20,895 bases of DNA from DATDYW01 sp036516995 (GCA_036516995.1 DATDYW010000027.1:1-20895), one strand, 5' to 3'. Shown: positions 6,985 through 13,254, counted from the first letter of the stretch. The notes: generated by a model from the letters alone, not told the origin. Numbers and translations are program-made.

Positions 6985-7013
6985 AGCTTACCCTTAGGCC
7001 ACAACGGTGTCAA
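6985..7013 (-). promoter_or_regulatory. Promoter of the tuf-S10 operon
   Basis: On the minus strand a consensus -35 TTGACA (7013-7008) and a -10 TAAGCT (6990-6985) are separated by 17 bases. A perfect 7-bp palindrome, CGCGCTG (7021-7027) with CAGCGCG (7032-7038), lies just upstream of the -35 and might bind a regulator. This is the best promoter in front of the translation genes. Confidence 0.7.
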
Positions 7014-7119
7014 CGGGGGACGCGCTGGGGACAGCGCGAAGGAAAAAGGGAGAGGTAAAAAGGAAAAAGTTGAGCACCTGGGGTGAGAGTCGTCTTATCT
7101 ACCGCTTATCTCTAGCTAC

Positions 7120-7147
7120 TTGACCGTATGGAGAGAAAAGTTAAAGT
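7120..7147 (+). promoter_or_regulatory. Promoter of the putative small RNA
   Basis: TTGACC (7120-7125) and TAAAGT (7142-7147) are separated by 16 bases. The expected start, near 7153-7155, coincides with the first base of the outer stem of the structured RNA. It points away from the divergently read tuf promoter. Confidence 0.55.
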
Positions 7148-7152
7148 ACCTG

Positions 7153-7249
7153 CGTGCCTGTGGGCGAAAGTCCCGTTCAGCTAAGGCGATGAGCCACTAA
7201 GCTGAAGGCAGGCACGTCAAAAAACCGCGCTGTGCGCGGTTTTTTGACG
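7153..7249 (+). ncRNA. Putative stand-alone structured small RNA
   Basis: This segment has no credible coding frame but folds neatly: an outer stem CGTGCCTG (7153-7160) with CAGGCACG (7209-7216); inside it a small hairpin GGG (7162-7164) with CCC (7172-7174) around CGAAAGT; then TTCAGCT (7176-7182) with AGCTGAA (7200-7206), holding an inner GGC/GCC hairpin with loop GATGA. These form a tight three-way junction. A promoter stands just upstream and a strong terminator directly after, so it looks like an independent RNA gene of about 95 nt. It does not match the cores known to me for SRP RNA, 6S RNA, tmRNA, RNase P, hammerhead or HDV ribozymes or the common riboswitches. No plus-strand gene follows within 500 bases, which argues against a cis-acting leader. 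Confidence 0.5.
7215..7249. terminator. Bidirectional intrinsic terminator
   Basis: CGTCAAAAAACCGCGC (7215-7230) pairs perfectly over 16 bp with 7234-7249 around a TGT loop; GC-rich apex plus A-tract/T-tract on both sides makes it work in both directions. It ends the small RNA on the plus strand and the gene at 7252-7713 on the minus strand, two bases after that gene's stop codon. Confidence 0.85.
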
Positions 7250-7251
7250 CC

Positions 7252-7713
7252 TCAGTTCTCCTGAATACCAAAACTAGCCAAGTGTGAGCGAAATTTATGA
7301 TTGGGCATCACACTCCAGAACGTGATGTTGCCTGCCCCCACCCGCCGCAAAACTACCTTCACACGAATTGATTGATTTTCTCCGGTGATCGCGATTAGCC
7401 CCCAGTGCTCGACCTCCTTCATTGGCCGCCAACCACTACCGAAGCGTGGCGCACCAACTGCCTCCATCGTCTTCCTGTGCTCCTGAATCGTGCCGGAGTT
7501 TTTAATGATCGAGGGTGCCGCTCTCAGCAAGCTGAACTTCAGCAGTTGCTCTTGTTTTGAGCGTTCGTTGCCTGCGGAGAACTGCCGATGGTGAAACCCG
7601 TCGGAGTTGAATACCACCGGCTTGCCGAAGTACGGGCAGAAAACTTGACCTACCTGCCTATAAAATTTTTCAGCTTCTGCCTTGTCCTTTTTATGGCGGG
7701 AGAGTAGGCCCAC
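7252..7713 (-). CDS. Small protein resembling phage-type PBECR (Barnase/EndoU/RelE-like) nucleases
   Basis: The 153-residue product has the pattern CPYFGKPVVFNSDGFHH at 26-42, then RSKQEQLLKFSLLRAAPSII, SGTIQEHRK, EHWGLIAITG, RVKVVLRRVGAGN and FWSVMPN at 132-138. I associate this series (CP...V.FN..GF.H, an Arg/Gln helix, then strands ending in FWS(V/I)MP) with the predicted RNase families PBECR in phage and integrative elements; this is from memory and not verified. His41/His42, Arg residues and Trp133 would be candidate active-site positions. The start is GTG at 7713, since a stop codon lies in frame just upstream. Its GC content is lower than its neighbours, suggesting transfer. No antitoxin-like partner is adjacent. 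Confidence 0.55.
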   Translation of the reverse strand: MGLLSRHKKDKAEAEKFYRQVGQVFCPYFGKPVVFNSDGFHHRQFSAGNERSKQEQLLKFSLLRAAPSIIKNSGTIQEHRKTMEAVGAPRFGSGWRPMKEVEHWGLIAITGENQSIRVKVVLRRVGAGNITFWSVMPNHKFRSHLASFGIQEN

Positions 7714-7790
7714 AGCCAGCGGATTTTATGTTTCTACCCCTAAGGCGGTGCTAAACGGAAAATGAGGGCAGAAACAGGAGAGGGTGGGCA

Positions 7791-7819
7791 TTGACATGGG
7801 CACAACCAGCGGCCAAGCT
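7791..7819 (+). promoter_or_regulatory. Promoter for a leaderless transcript of the 177-aa gene
   Basis: TTGACA (7791-7796) and CAAGCT (7814-7819) are 17 bases apart. The ATG at 7828 begins eight bases after the -10, so the transcript should start at the start codon. The same geometry is seen in front of the ClpP-like gene at 19326. Confidence 0.55.
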
Positions 7820-7827
7820 CGGGGCAA

Positions 7828-8361
7828 ATGAAGCAGATTGATATTCCCCACGAGGTCCTCGCCGAGTGGCCCAGCCGCGCGGCTAACGCCATCCGGAATC
7901 TCGAACGACGCTACCCCGGCATCGGCAAAGCCGACGAGGTCCACTCCGCCGGCGAGCTCGTCATCAGCGTTCAGGCCCACTTCGGCGACCGGCGGTCGGT
8001 TCACTACGGCAACCTCCGGCAGACGGCGATCGCCCTCCTCTGCGGCTCGGCCGCGACCTACGTCGCCGAGGCGACGATCGGCGAGGACACCTCGGACCGG
8101 AGCGGGAGCACGTGCTGGATTTTCCGCCTGGCACGCTGGGACGCCGCGAAGCGCGCGGGGCAGCCCCTCGTGAAGGTGCACCTCTACCACCACCCCCTGC
8201 ACGGCTGCCACCGCTCAATCGAGCTCTGCAGGATGAGCTTCGACGAGTCGCTCCTCCTCAACGAGGCCTGCCGCATCGCCACGGACTTCGTCCACGCGGT
8301 CACGCTGGGGATGGAAATGCCGGCACCGAAGCCGCCAGAGGCCCTCACCTGCCCGCCGTAG
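7828..8361 (+). CDS. Hypothetical protein, 177 aa
   Basis: I do not recognise a family. The protein is soluble, with no signal peptide or membrane segment. It contains a conserved-looking central part (LVISVQAHFGDRRSVHYG, then TAIALLCGSAATYVAEATIG), a hydrophilic stretch with CWIFRLARWD, and VKVHLYHHPLHGCHRS with clustered His and Cys residues that might bind metal. Codon use is GC-rich and like the host, which supports it as a real gene against its shadow frames. It is transcribed alone, from what seems to be a leaderless promoter, and its stop codon lies inside the loop of its own terminator. It converges on the secreted-protein gene at 8508-9455, with structured repeat C between them. Confidence 0.75.
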   Translation: MKQIDIPHEVLAEWPSRAANAIRNLERRYPGIGKADEVHSAGELVISVQAHFGDRRSVHYGNLRQTAIALLCGSAATYVAEATIGEDTSDRSGSTCWIFRLARWDAAKRAGQPLVKVHLYHHPLHGCHRSIELCRMSFDESLLLNEACRIATDFVHAVTLGMEMPAPKPPEALTCPP

Positions 8362-8372
8362 CGCGGGCTTTT
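8351..8372 (+). terminator. Terminator overlapping the stop codon of the 177-aa gene
   Basis: GCCCGC (8351-8356) pairs with GCGGGC (8363-8368) and is followed by TTTT. The TAG stop (8359-8361) lies in the loop, so coding sequence forms the left arm. Confidence 0.65.
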
Positions 8373-8389
8373 CCTTTCTTGCGATGTCT

Positions 8390-8503
8390 CGATTCACTGC
8401 GGAGGCGACAGTCGCCAGCGAAAACCGCTTCCGACCGTCCCCGACGACGTACTCCTGTACGGCGAGGGGCGGAGGAGCGGTTTGCGCGGCGAATGGAGCC
8501 TCC
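8390..8503 (+). repeat. Structured repeat, copy C
   Basis: This 114-nt copy is the cleanest. It has CGATTCACTGC, GGAGGC (8401-8406) pairing with GCCTCC (8498-8503), GCGACAGT, a stem AAACCGCT with AGCGGTTT that continues through TCCG/CGGA and CCCC/GGGG, an apical CGTAC-TCCT-GTACG hairpin, and the tail GAATGGAGCCTCC. The stem sequence differs from copies A and B yet still pairs. It fills the space between two convergent genes and ends four bases before the stop codon of the secreted protein gene. Confidence 0.85.
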
Positions 8504-8507
8504 TCTA

Positions 8508-9455
8508 TTAGCTCGCCACCAACTTGACTGACGAGACGCCGCAGAGGACGCCGTCATCGGTGCACACCTGCAGCGTGTAGCTCCCCGCCGGCACGAAGGC
8601 GTTCGGCGCCGTGCCAACCGAAGCCCAAATGTACGAGCCGACGCCGTTTGCTCCCTGCGGCTGGCTGGTGCGGACGAAGTACTGGACTCCGGCGGCGCCG
8701 CGCAGCGAGATGTTCAGCCGCTCGCCCTGGTTGAGGCCGCGGTGCTTCCAGCTGATGGTTGCCTCCTTGCCAATCTTTAGGCTGGCGCCGTCGGCTGGCC
8801 CCACGACCGTAACGGCGGCTCCCGTGGCGCGCGTTCCGCTGCCAGCCGAGCCAGGAGGGTTCGGCGCGACCACCACCTTCGGGCAGTCCGCGAACGCTGC
8901 CTCTCCCTTCTGATTCTTGACCGTCACGCGGGCGTCGAAGGTGCCGGTGCCGGTGAAGTAGAACTTCTCGATCTTGGAGACGCCGGTGAAGTCACCCGTC
9001 CAGTTGTAGGTGGCGCCCTTCGCGCTGCCCGCCTCGACGTCTGCCTCGTAGGTCACGGTGTCGCCAACCTTCGGGCGCAGGTTCGAAATCGTGCAGGAGA
9101 CCTGGAGCAGGTCGGCTTCGTTGTTCGCCGCGCTGCTCTGCCGAACCAGTCGCAGGTTATTGATTTTGCCTTTCAGGTCGACAATCGACGCCTGGGCGTT
9201 CTCGAGTTTGGCCTTGAGCTCGCGAACGTCGGCGGCGATTTCCGCGCGGTCGTCGGTCGAGCCGGCAATTTTGAGCTTCTCGACGCGGTCGGCGATGTCG
9301 GCCTGGTCATCGATGAGCACGTTGAACGTCGAGACGATGCGGTTGACGGCGGCGATGATGTCGCCGCGGTTGGTGGCGGCGAGCGCCGGCACGACGGTGG
9401 CGGCGAGGAGGACGGCCACCAGGCCGCCGACGAGGAGCTTGTGGTGCTCACGCAT
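8508..9455 (-). CDS. Secreted protein: coiled coil, PKD-like and Kre9/Knh1-like domains
   Basis: The 315-residue protein starts with a signal peptide (basic start, hydrophobic 7-22, cleavage site PALA-A near 26/27). Residues 30-105 are a charged helix with coiled-coil character. Residues 117-197 resemble a PKD/Ig-like domain (VGDTVTYEADV, TYNWTGDFTG, ARVTVKNQKGEA), with Cys121 and Cys191 placed to form a disulfide. Residues 215-313 resemble the Ser/Thr-rich GPI-anchored/Kre9-Knh1 domain common in Parcubacteria surface proteins (TVVGPADGASLKIGKEATISW, GSYIW, AGSYTLQVC), with a second Cys pair 298/305. It should be exported and bind or scaffold at the cell surface. No sortase or lipobox signal is seen. 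It has its own -10 and lies after the terminator of the membrane-protein genes, so it is a separate unit. Confidence 0.82.
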   Translation of the reverse strand: MREHHKLLVGGLVAVLLAATVVPALAATNRGDIIAAVNRIVSTFNVLIDDQADIADRVEKLKIAGSTDDRAEIAADVRELKAKLENAQASIVDLKGKINNLRLVRQSSAANNEADLLQVSCTISNLRPKVGDTVTYEADVEAGSAKGATYNWTGDFTGVSKIEKFYFTGTGTFDARVTVKNQKGEAAFADCPKVVVAPNPPGSAGSGTRATGAAVTVVGPADGASLKIGKEATISWKHRGLNQGERLNISLRGAAGVQYFVRTSQPQGANGVGSYIWASVGTAPNAFVPAGSYTLQVCTDDGVLCGVSSVKLVAS

Positions 9456-9463
9456 ACGCAGCC

Positions 9464-9469
9464 ATTGTA
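9464..9469 (-). promoter_or_regulatory. -10 box for a leaderless transcript of the secreted-protein gene
   Basis: The minus strand reads GGGTACAATGG; TACAAT (9469-9464) is followed eight bases later by the ATG at 9455, the same distance as for the genes at 7828 and 19326. The -35 is weak. Confidence 0.45.
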
Positions 9470-9519
9470 CCCCGTCCCTGATACTGGAAACGGAGCGGGG
9501 TGGCTTGTCTGGGGAAAGG

Positions 9520-9547
9520 AAAAGGCCGCCCCTCGAAAGGGGCGGCC
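9520..9547 (-). terminator. Terminator after the membrane-protein genes
   Basis: GGCCGCCCC (9524-9532) pairs with GGGGCGGCC (9539-9547); on the minus strand it is followed by TTTTCC. It begins four bases after the stop codon of the 515-aa gene. Confidence 0.85.
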
Positions 9548-9551
9548 GGAG

Positions 9552-11099
9552 TCATTTCGCGGTCAAAGGTGCTTCTGGTTCGACTGCGGCAGTCCCCTTG
9601 CGGAGCTCTGCCTCGATTCTGGCTACCCAGGTCTCAGGCTCCCTAGCCTCAACCCGAATCACGGTGCGCGTCTGAGCGTCCGTCAGCGCCATCTGGGGGT
9701 CGGCCCCGGCGACGAAATCCTTCGTCACGATGGTCGTGAGCCAGAGGAGGCGTACGCCGCCGAGAATGCTCCGGATGTAGGGCCGGTGCTCGACCGGGGT
9801 GTTGTCGCTCCAGTCGATTTTGTTCTCCTTGGCACGAACGTGCGCGGGAACAGCGGAGACGCCGAGCAGGCCGCTCTGGTCGCCGTGGTCGACGACCTTC
9901 ACCGGCCCAATGCCGTCGGCCGGCACGAACAGGCTCACCGAGAGCCCACGCTTCGCAGCGTCGAAGGGCTCCAGGCCGAAGTAGTGCCAGAGGCGCACGG
10001 CCTTGTCGCCGTCGAACTTGGCCGCGACGGTGAAGGGCTGCAGGTTCTTGTCGCCCTCGATGTCCGGAATGCGGACGTCGCCGTTGTGGGTGATGGGGCC
10101 TGCGATGCCGCGCCGGAAGCGGAAGCTCTCGGCGATCCACCGCGAGACCTCGTAGGGCACGAGGTTCTGGCCGACCAGGTAGGGGTGCCTGGCGATCTCG
10201 CCAGGGGGCACCCACTCGCCGCCCCCGAAGAGGGTGCGGTGAACGGTGCTGCCGCCGTCGGGCTCCTGTCGGAACACGACGACCCCGCCGAACTCTGGCC
10301 ACGGGAAGACGAACCCACGCCAGTGCGTGAGGCTCACGACCTCCACCCACTTCCCTTTGTCGTCGCGCAGGTAGCGCACGTCAGCGGGGGTGTAGCGGAA
10401 CATGCGAATGCCAACCGACCTGGTAGCGGCGCTCTTCGCGCTGCGCGACCAGGCCATCTCCTCGCCGACCGAGAAGGCCACCTTCGACTGCGCCGGGCCC
10501 GAGAAGTCGGGTGCGGCGGAGGTGACCGGCATGCTGATCACCGACTCGACCTGGTTGAGCCGCTTCCGAAAGAACCCGTCGGGCTCGAAGGCTAGCGTGT
10601 AGCGGTAGCTACTGCCGTCGCGGACGATGTCCGGGTCGGTGGGCGTGATCTTCGAGTCACTCGTCATTTGCTCCGCCGCCTTGAAGATGGCGTGGAACGG
10701 CTGCACGCGCTCGGACGAGGTGATGGGGAGAGATTTGACCTCTTCCTTGCTCACCTGGCCGTAGCGGTAGTGCAGCGTGACGTAGTCGTACGGGGACAGG
10801 TTCCACGCGTAGATGCAGTAGAGCCAGAGCCCGGCAACCGCGGTGATCGCGAAGATCGGCTTCCAGCGGCGACTTTTGAGGAGCCGCCCGAGCGTTACCG
10901 CCACTGCGACGTACGCCGCGATCTCGAAGAAGTGAACTCCTCCGAAGATCACGAGCGGCTGCCAGAGGGGGCGGAAGACCCAGGCGAGGAGGGCGAGGGC
11001 GAGCCCAATGAGGACCAGCCGCCGGTGCCCCCAGAGAAAGCGCGCGCCGGAGGCCGGCGCGCGCAGGATCGGTTTGATCCGTTGGAGGATGGGGGGCAT
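9552..11099 (-). CDS. Hypothetical membrane-anchored protein, 515 aa
   Basis: No family is recognised. The N-terminal 100 residues hold about three hydrophobic segments (LVLIGLALALLAWVF near 29-43, PLVIFGGVHFFEIAAYVAVAV near 48-70, and PIFAITAVAGLWLYCIYAW near 80-99). The remaining 400 residues are soluble and beta-rich, with aromatic, conserved-looking blocks such as LTHWRGFVFPWPEFGGVVVF, RTLFGGGEWVPPGEIARHPYLVGQNLVPYEVSRWI and RPYIRSILGGVRLLWLTTIVTKD. Basic residues before the first segment favour a cytosolic N-terminus. The ATG (11099-11097) is separated by only two bases from the stop of the preceding membrane-protein gene, so the two are translationally coupled and likely form a complex. 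A terminator follows directly. Confidence 0.75.
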   Translation of the reverse strand: MPPILQRIKPILRAPASGARFLWGHRRLVLIGLALALLAWVFRPLWQPLVIFGGVHFFEIAAYVAVAVTLGRLLKSRRWKPIFAITAVAGLWLYCIYAWNLSPYDYVTLHYRYGQVSKEEVKSLPITSSERVQPFHAIFKAAEQMTSDSKITPTDPDIVRDGSSYRYTLAFEPDGFFRKRLNQVESVISMPVTSAAPDFSGPAQSKVAFSVGEEMAWSRSAKSAATRSVGIRMFRYTPADVRYLRDDKGKWVEVVSLTHWRGFVFPWPEFGGVVVFRQEPDGGSTVHRTLFGGGEWVPPGEIARHPYLVGQNLVPYEVSRWIAESFRFRRGIAGPITHNGDVRIPDIEGDKNLQPFTVAAKFDGDKAVRLWHYFGLEPFDAAKRGLSVSLFVPADGIGPVKVVDHGDQSGLLGVSAVPAHVRAKENKIDWSDNTPVEHRPYIRSILGGVRLLWLTTIVTKDFVAGADPQMALTDAQTRTVIRVEAREPETWVARIEAELRKGTAAVEPEAPLTAK

Positions 11100-11101
11100 G
11101 A

Positions 11102-11767
11102 TCAGTCGGACTTCGGGGCATGTCCGCCCTCGGTGAACTGCCTGATTCCCGCACGCGGGTCTCTGGCGGGAGTTTCCGCGGGAGCCGCAGGTGCGGGGGC
11201 ATCGTTGCCGTTCCTGTGAGCGGCGTCGGTGGGATTCACGGGCGGGACGACGGGTTTGTCTTCCGCCGCCAGCTCCCGTACGTCACCGAAGAAGGCGCGG
11301 ATGCCGTCCCAGATGCCGCGGAGCCACTTGCGGAGCAGGCCGATTTTCGCGCCAGCCGAAGCCGCGATGCGACCGGCTGGCTCGTTGTCCCCTTCCTGCG
11401 CTCGGGCCATAGCCTCCGAGACGCGCTGCTTGGCACCGTCGAAGGTGCTGACAGCCTCCGCGCCCCAGTTGAACACCAGCCAGGCTGCGCCGAACTTGAC
11501 GGCGAAGAGCCACATGCTGTCGAGCACGTCGTAGGCGCCGGACGGCCAGAACACCGTCAGAAGGACGGCGAGGCCGAAGGCAGCCCAGGCGTGGATGTTC
11601 CACGGCTGGAGGGTAACGATGCCCTTCCGCTTGTCGGCGGCGGGTCGCTTCTCCTTGGTGTAGAGGGTGCGCGCGACCGCGTGGCGAATCCACTTGCGGT
11701 CGAGGTAGACAGTGATGAACGCGGCGACGAGCGCCAGGATCATCCAGCCAATTGTGAGCTTCATCAT
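11102..11767 (-). CDS. Hypothetical small membrane protein, 221 aa
   Basis: No family is recognised. From MMKLTIGWMILALVAAFITVYL it has a first membrane segment at about 3-22, then a basic cytosolic stretch, and a pair of hydrophobic segments around 56-95 (WAAFGLAVLLTVFWPSG and SMWLFAVKFGAAWLVFNW). The C-terminal half is amphipathic helix followed by a Pro/Ala-rich, probably disordered tail. A longer reading that starts at 11971 overlaps the preceding gene by 150 bases and has arginine-rich shadow composition, so the double Met at 11767/11764 is preferred. It lies 53 bases after the 413-aa gene and two bases before the 515-aa membrane gene. Confidence 0.72.
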   Translation of the reverse strand: MMKLTIGWMILALVAAFITVYLDRKWIRHAVARTLYTKEKRPAADKRKGIVTLQPWNIHAWAAFGLAVLLTVFWPSGAYDVLDSMWLFAVKFGAAWLVFNWGAEAVSTFDGAKQRVSEAMARAQEGDNEPAGRIAASAGAKIGLLRKWLRGIWDGIRAFFGDVRELAAEDKPVVPPVNPTDAAHRNGNDAPAPAAPAETPARDPRAGIRQFTEGGHAPKSD

Positions 11768-11820
11768 ATTTTTATTTTGTATTTGCTTTTCTTTGTCTTT
11801 TGTCGTTCCGCCGAAGGCTG

Positions 11821-13062
11821 CTAGCCCGCGGCGGAAATTTGTTTCTTGATCCGGTCTTTGGCCCACTCGTGGTAGGCCTCGGGCCAGCTGTCGGTTACCG
11901 CGTGGTAGCCGACCGGGTCGTAGCACCGGCACCGCAGGACGTCCCGCGGCTCGATTGCTGCGAGCAGGCACTGCAGTGCAGCGGCGGTGCCGGGCGTCAC
12001 GTCCTCCGCTGGCAGTGCCAGCAGCGGCGCGAGGCCTTCCTTCTCGACGAACGCGTCGAGCTCTCGCACGCCGCGTTTCTCGCCGAGCATCGCCCGGTAG
12101 CGCTCCAGATCCCAGTACTGGGAAGGGAGCGCACCGTCGAGCTTTTTCACCAGTCGGTCGCGACCGATTTCGGTCAGGCCGACCAGTTTGGCGTTGGACT
12201 GCTCCTTCCTGGCGCAGTCGGCGAGGAGGCAGGCGCGGAGGTAGTCAATCCGCGCCGGTTTCCTCCGGTAATCGCCGTGCGGCACGACGAGGAGCTTCGC
12301 GTCGATGAGGCGGAAGACCGCTTCCGGTCCGCCGCCCCGATCGAGCGCGAGGTAGTGCCTCGTCTGCTTCTGGCCTGGCTCGACGTTCCGAACCGCCACC
12401 AGAGACTTGCCTCTGGGGAGGTCGCGGAACACCAGGGCGCCGCCGTCGACGAGCCGCGTGCCGAAGCAGCGGGCGTCGTTCCAGTGGAGCTCCGGAATTT
12501 CCAAGAGCTCTTGGCGCAGATCGCCGTAGCGCTCGGCGCTCTCGACGAGTCTCCTGCGGAGATCGTCGTCGAAGCAGGCCTCGTCGCGCTCCGCGCGGAT
12601 TGCCTCGGCGCCTTCGCGCTGGAGACGCCCCGCTTCCATAAGGCCGCCCGTGTCGCGGACGACCGTCTCCACGTCCTGGACGTGCTCGAGGTCGCGCGCC
12701 GACTTGAGGGCATCAATCTTGGGAGCGATTCTCACCACGAGCGCGGCGCGCTCGGTGAGGTTCGCAACCTGGGGGGCGGCACGGCGGTAGAGGTCGGCGA
12801 GGACCAGCCCGTCGAAGGTGTGCGCCGGCCGGATGACCGGCAGCGACGCCTGCTCGGGCGCCACGACGATAGCGTGGAACTTGCCGGCGACGATGAGGTA
12901 GTCCTCGTCGCCGAGCGCCTCGGCAACCTCGGGGCTCCAGCCGGCGGCGTCCACGTGAATCTCGCGGGCGCAGAAGGGCTTGAGCTCGAGGAGCCGCAGC
13001 GCGGCGTTGTAGCGTCGCAGCTTGGCGCCGGCGATCGCGTGTAACGAGAGCGAGTATTTCAT
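11821..13062 (-). CDS. Hypothetical cytosolic protein, 413 aa
   Basis: I recognise no domain. The protein is soluble, with no signal peptide, and consists of alternating beta-like and charged helical parts: MKYSLSLHAIAGAKLRRYNAAL, a central helix-rich zone with ARDLEHVQDVETVVRD, RCFGTRLVDGGALVFRDLPRGKSLVAVRNVE, and a C-terminal helical half with CRCYDPVGYHAVTDSWPEAYHEW. The ATG at 13062 is chosen because the good start MKYSLSL follows a clear promoter about 110 bases upstream. It is the first gene of a unit that continues into two membrane proteins. Codon use matches the host, so this is not a recent arrival. Confidence 0.75.
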   Translation of the reverse strand: MKYSLSLHAIAGAKLRRYNAALRLLELKPFCAREIHVDAAGWSPEVAEALGDEDYLIVAGKFHAIVVAPEQASLPVIRPAHTFDGLVLADLYRRAAPQVANLTERAALVVRIAPKIDALKSARDLEHVQDVETVVRDTGGLMEAGRLQREGAEAIRAERDEACFDDDLRRRLVESAERYGDLRQELLEIPELHWNDARCFGTRLVDGGALVFRDLPRGKSLVAVRNVEPGQKQTRHYLALDRGGGPEAVFRLIDAKLLVVPHGDYRRKPARIDYLRACLLADCARKEQSNAKLVGLTEIGRDRLVKKLDGALPSQYWDLERYRAMLGEKRGVRELDAFVEKEGLAPLLALPAEDVTPGTAAALQCLLAAIEPRDVLRCRCYDPVGYHAVTDSWPEAYHEWAKDRIKKQISAAG

Positions 13063-13083
13063 AATTATTTTGCGTTGACGGTT

Positions 13084-13141
13084 GTCCGTCGCAGCTCCCC
13101 GAGCCGGCCCTGTCGAGAGGGCGCGTGGAGCTGCAACGGAC
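13084..13141 (-). promoter_or_regulatory. Long hairpin in the leader of the 413-aa gene
   Basis: GTCCGTCGCAGCTCC (13084-13098) pairs with GGAGCTGCAACGGAC (13127-13141) in 14 of 15 positions, the remaining one being a wobble or mismatch depending on strand. An alternative short hairpin GACGG-TTGT-CCGTC uses part of the same left arm (13077-13090). The leader RNA between the promoter and the ATG at 13062 would consist mostly of this fold. No riboswitch class is recognised. Confidence 0.45.
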
Positions 13142-13169
13142 GGTTCTCAACGAGCGGTGCCTGGGGGGC

Positions 13170-13198
13170 ATACAAGCAAAAATAATGCGTTTTGTCAA
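13170..13198 (-). promoter_or_regulatory. Promoter of the 413-aa / membrane-protein unit
   Basis: On the minus strand TTGACA (13198-13193) and TTGTAT (13175-13170) are 17 bases apart, with an AT-rich spacer. The -35 box runs into the inner arm of the large inverted repeat at 13196-13249, which suggests repression or activation by a protein bound there. Confidence 0.6.
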
Positions 13199-13249
13199 CC
13201 TCAAAACACTGAGTGTTCAGGGCCTTTAACACTCAGTGTTTTGAGGTTG
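13196..13249. promoter_or_regulatory. 22-bp perfect inverted repeat, probable operator
   Basis: Left arm 13196-13217 and right arm 13228-13249 are perfect complements around a 10-nt spacer (CAGGGCCTTT). Each arm holds its own near-palindrome AACACTGAGTGTT, so four ACACT half-sites exist. There is no T-run directly after either arm, so it is a poor terminator; its position over the -35 box points to an operator. No matching repressor gene is identifiable in the window. Confidence 0.6.
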
Positions 13250-13254
13250 AAAAA

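Noticed and set aside
7153..7216. Hammerhead ribozyme in the small RNA
   Set aside because: GATGAG and GAAAGTC occur, but not in the order and junction positions of the hammerhead core (CTGATGA...GAAA around the junction).
9441..10595. 384-codon plus-strand frame opposite the 515-aa membrane gene
   Set aside because: It starts inside the divergent gene border, lacks a promoter, and runs antisense to a gene with clear membrane segments.
11800..13044. 414-codon plus-strand frame opposite the 413-aa gene
   Set aside because: Both strands are open, but the minus frame has a promoter, a sensible start and fits its operon; the plus frame has no promoter and shadow-like composition.
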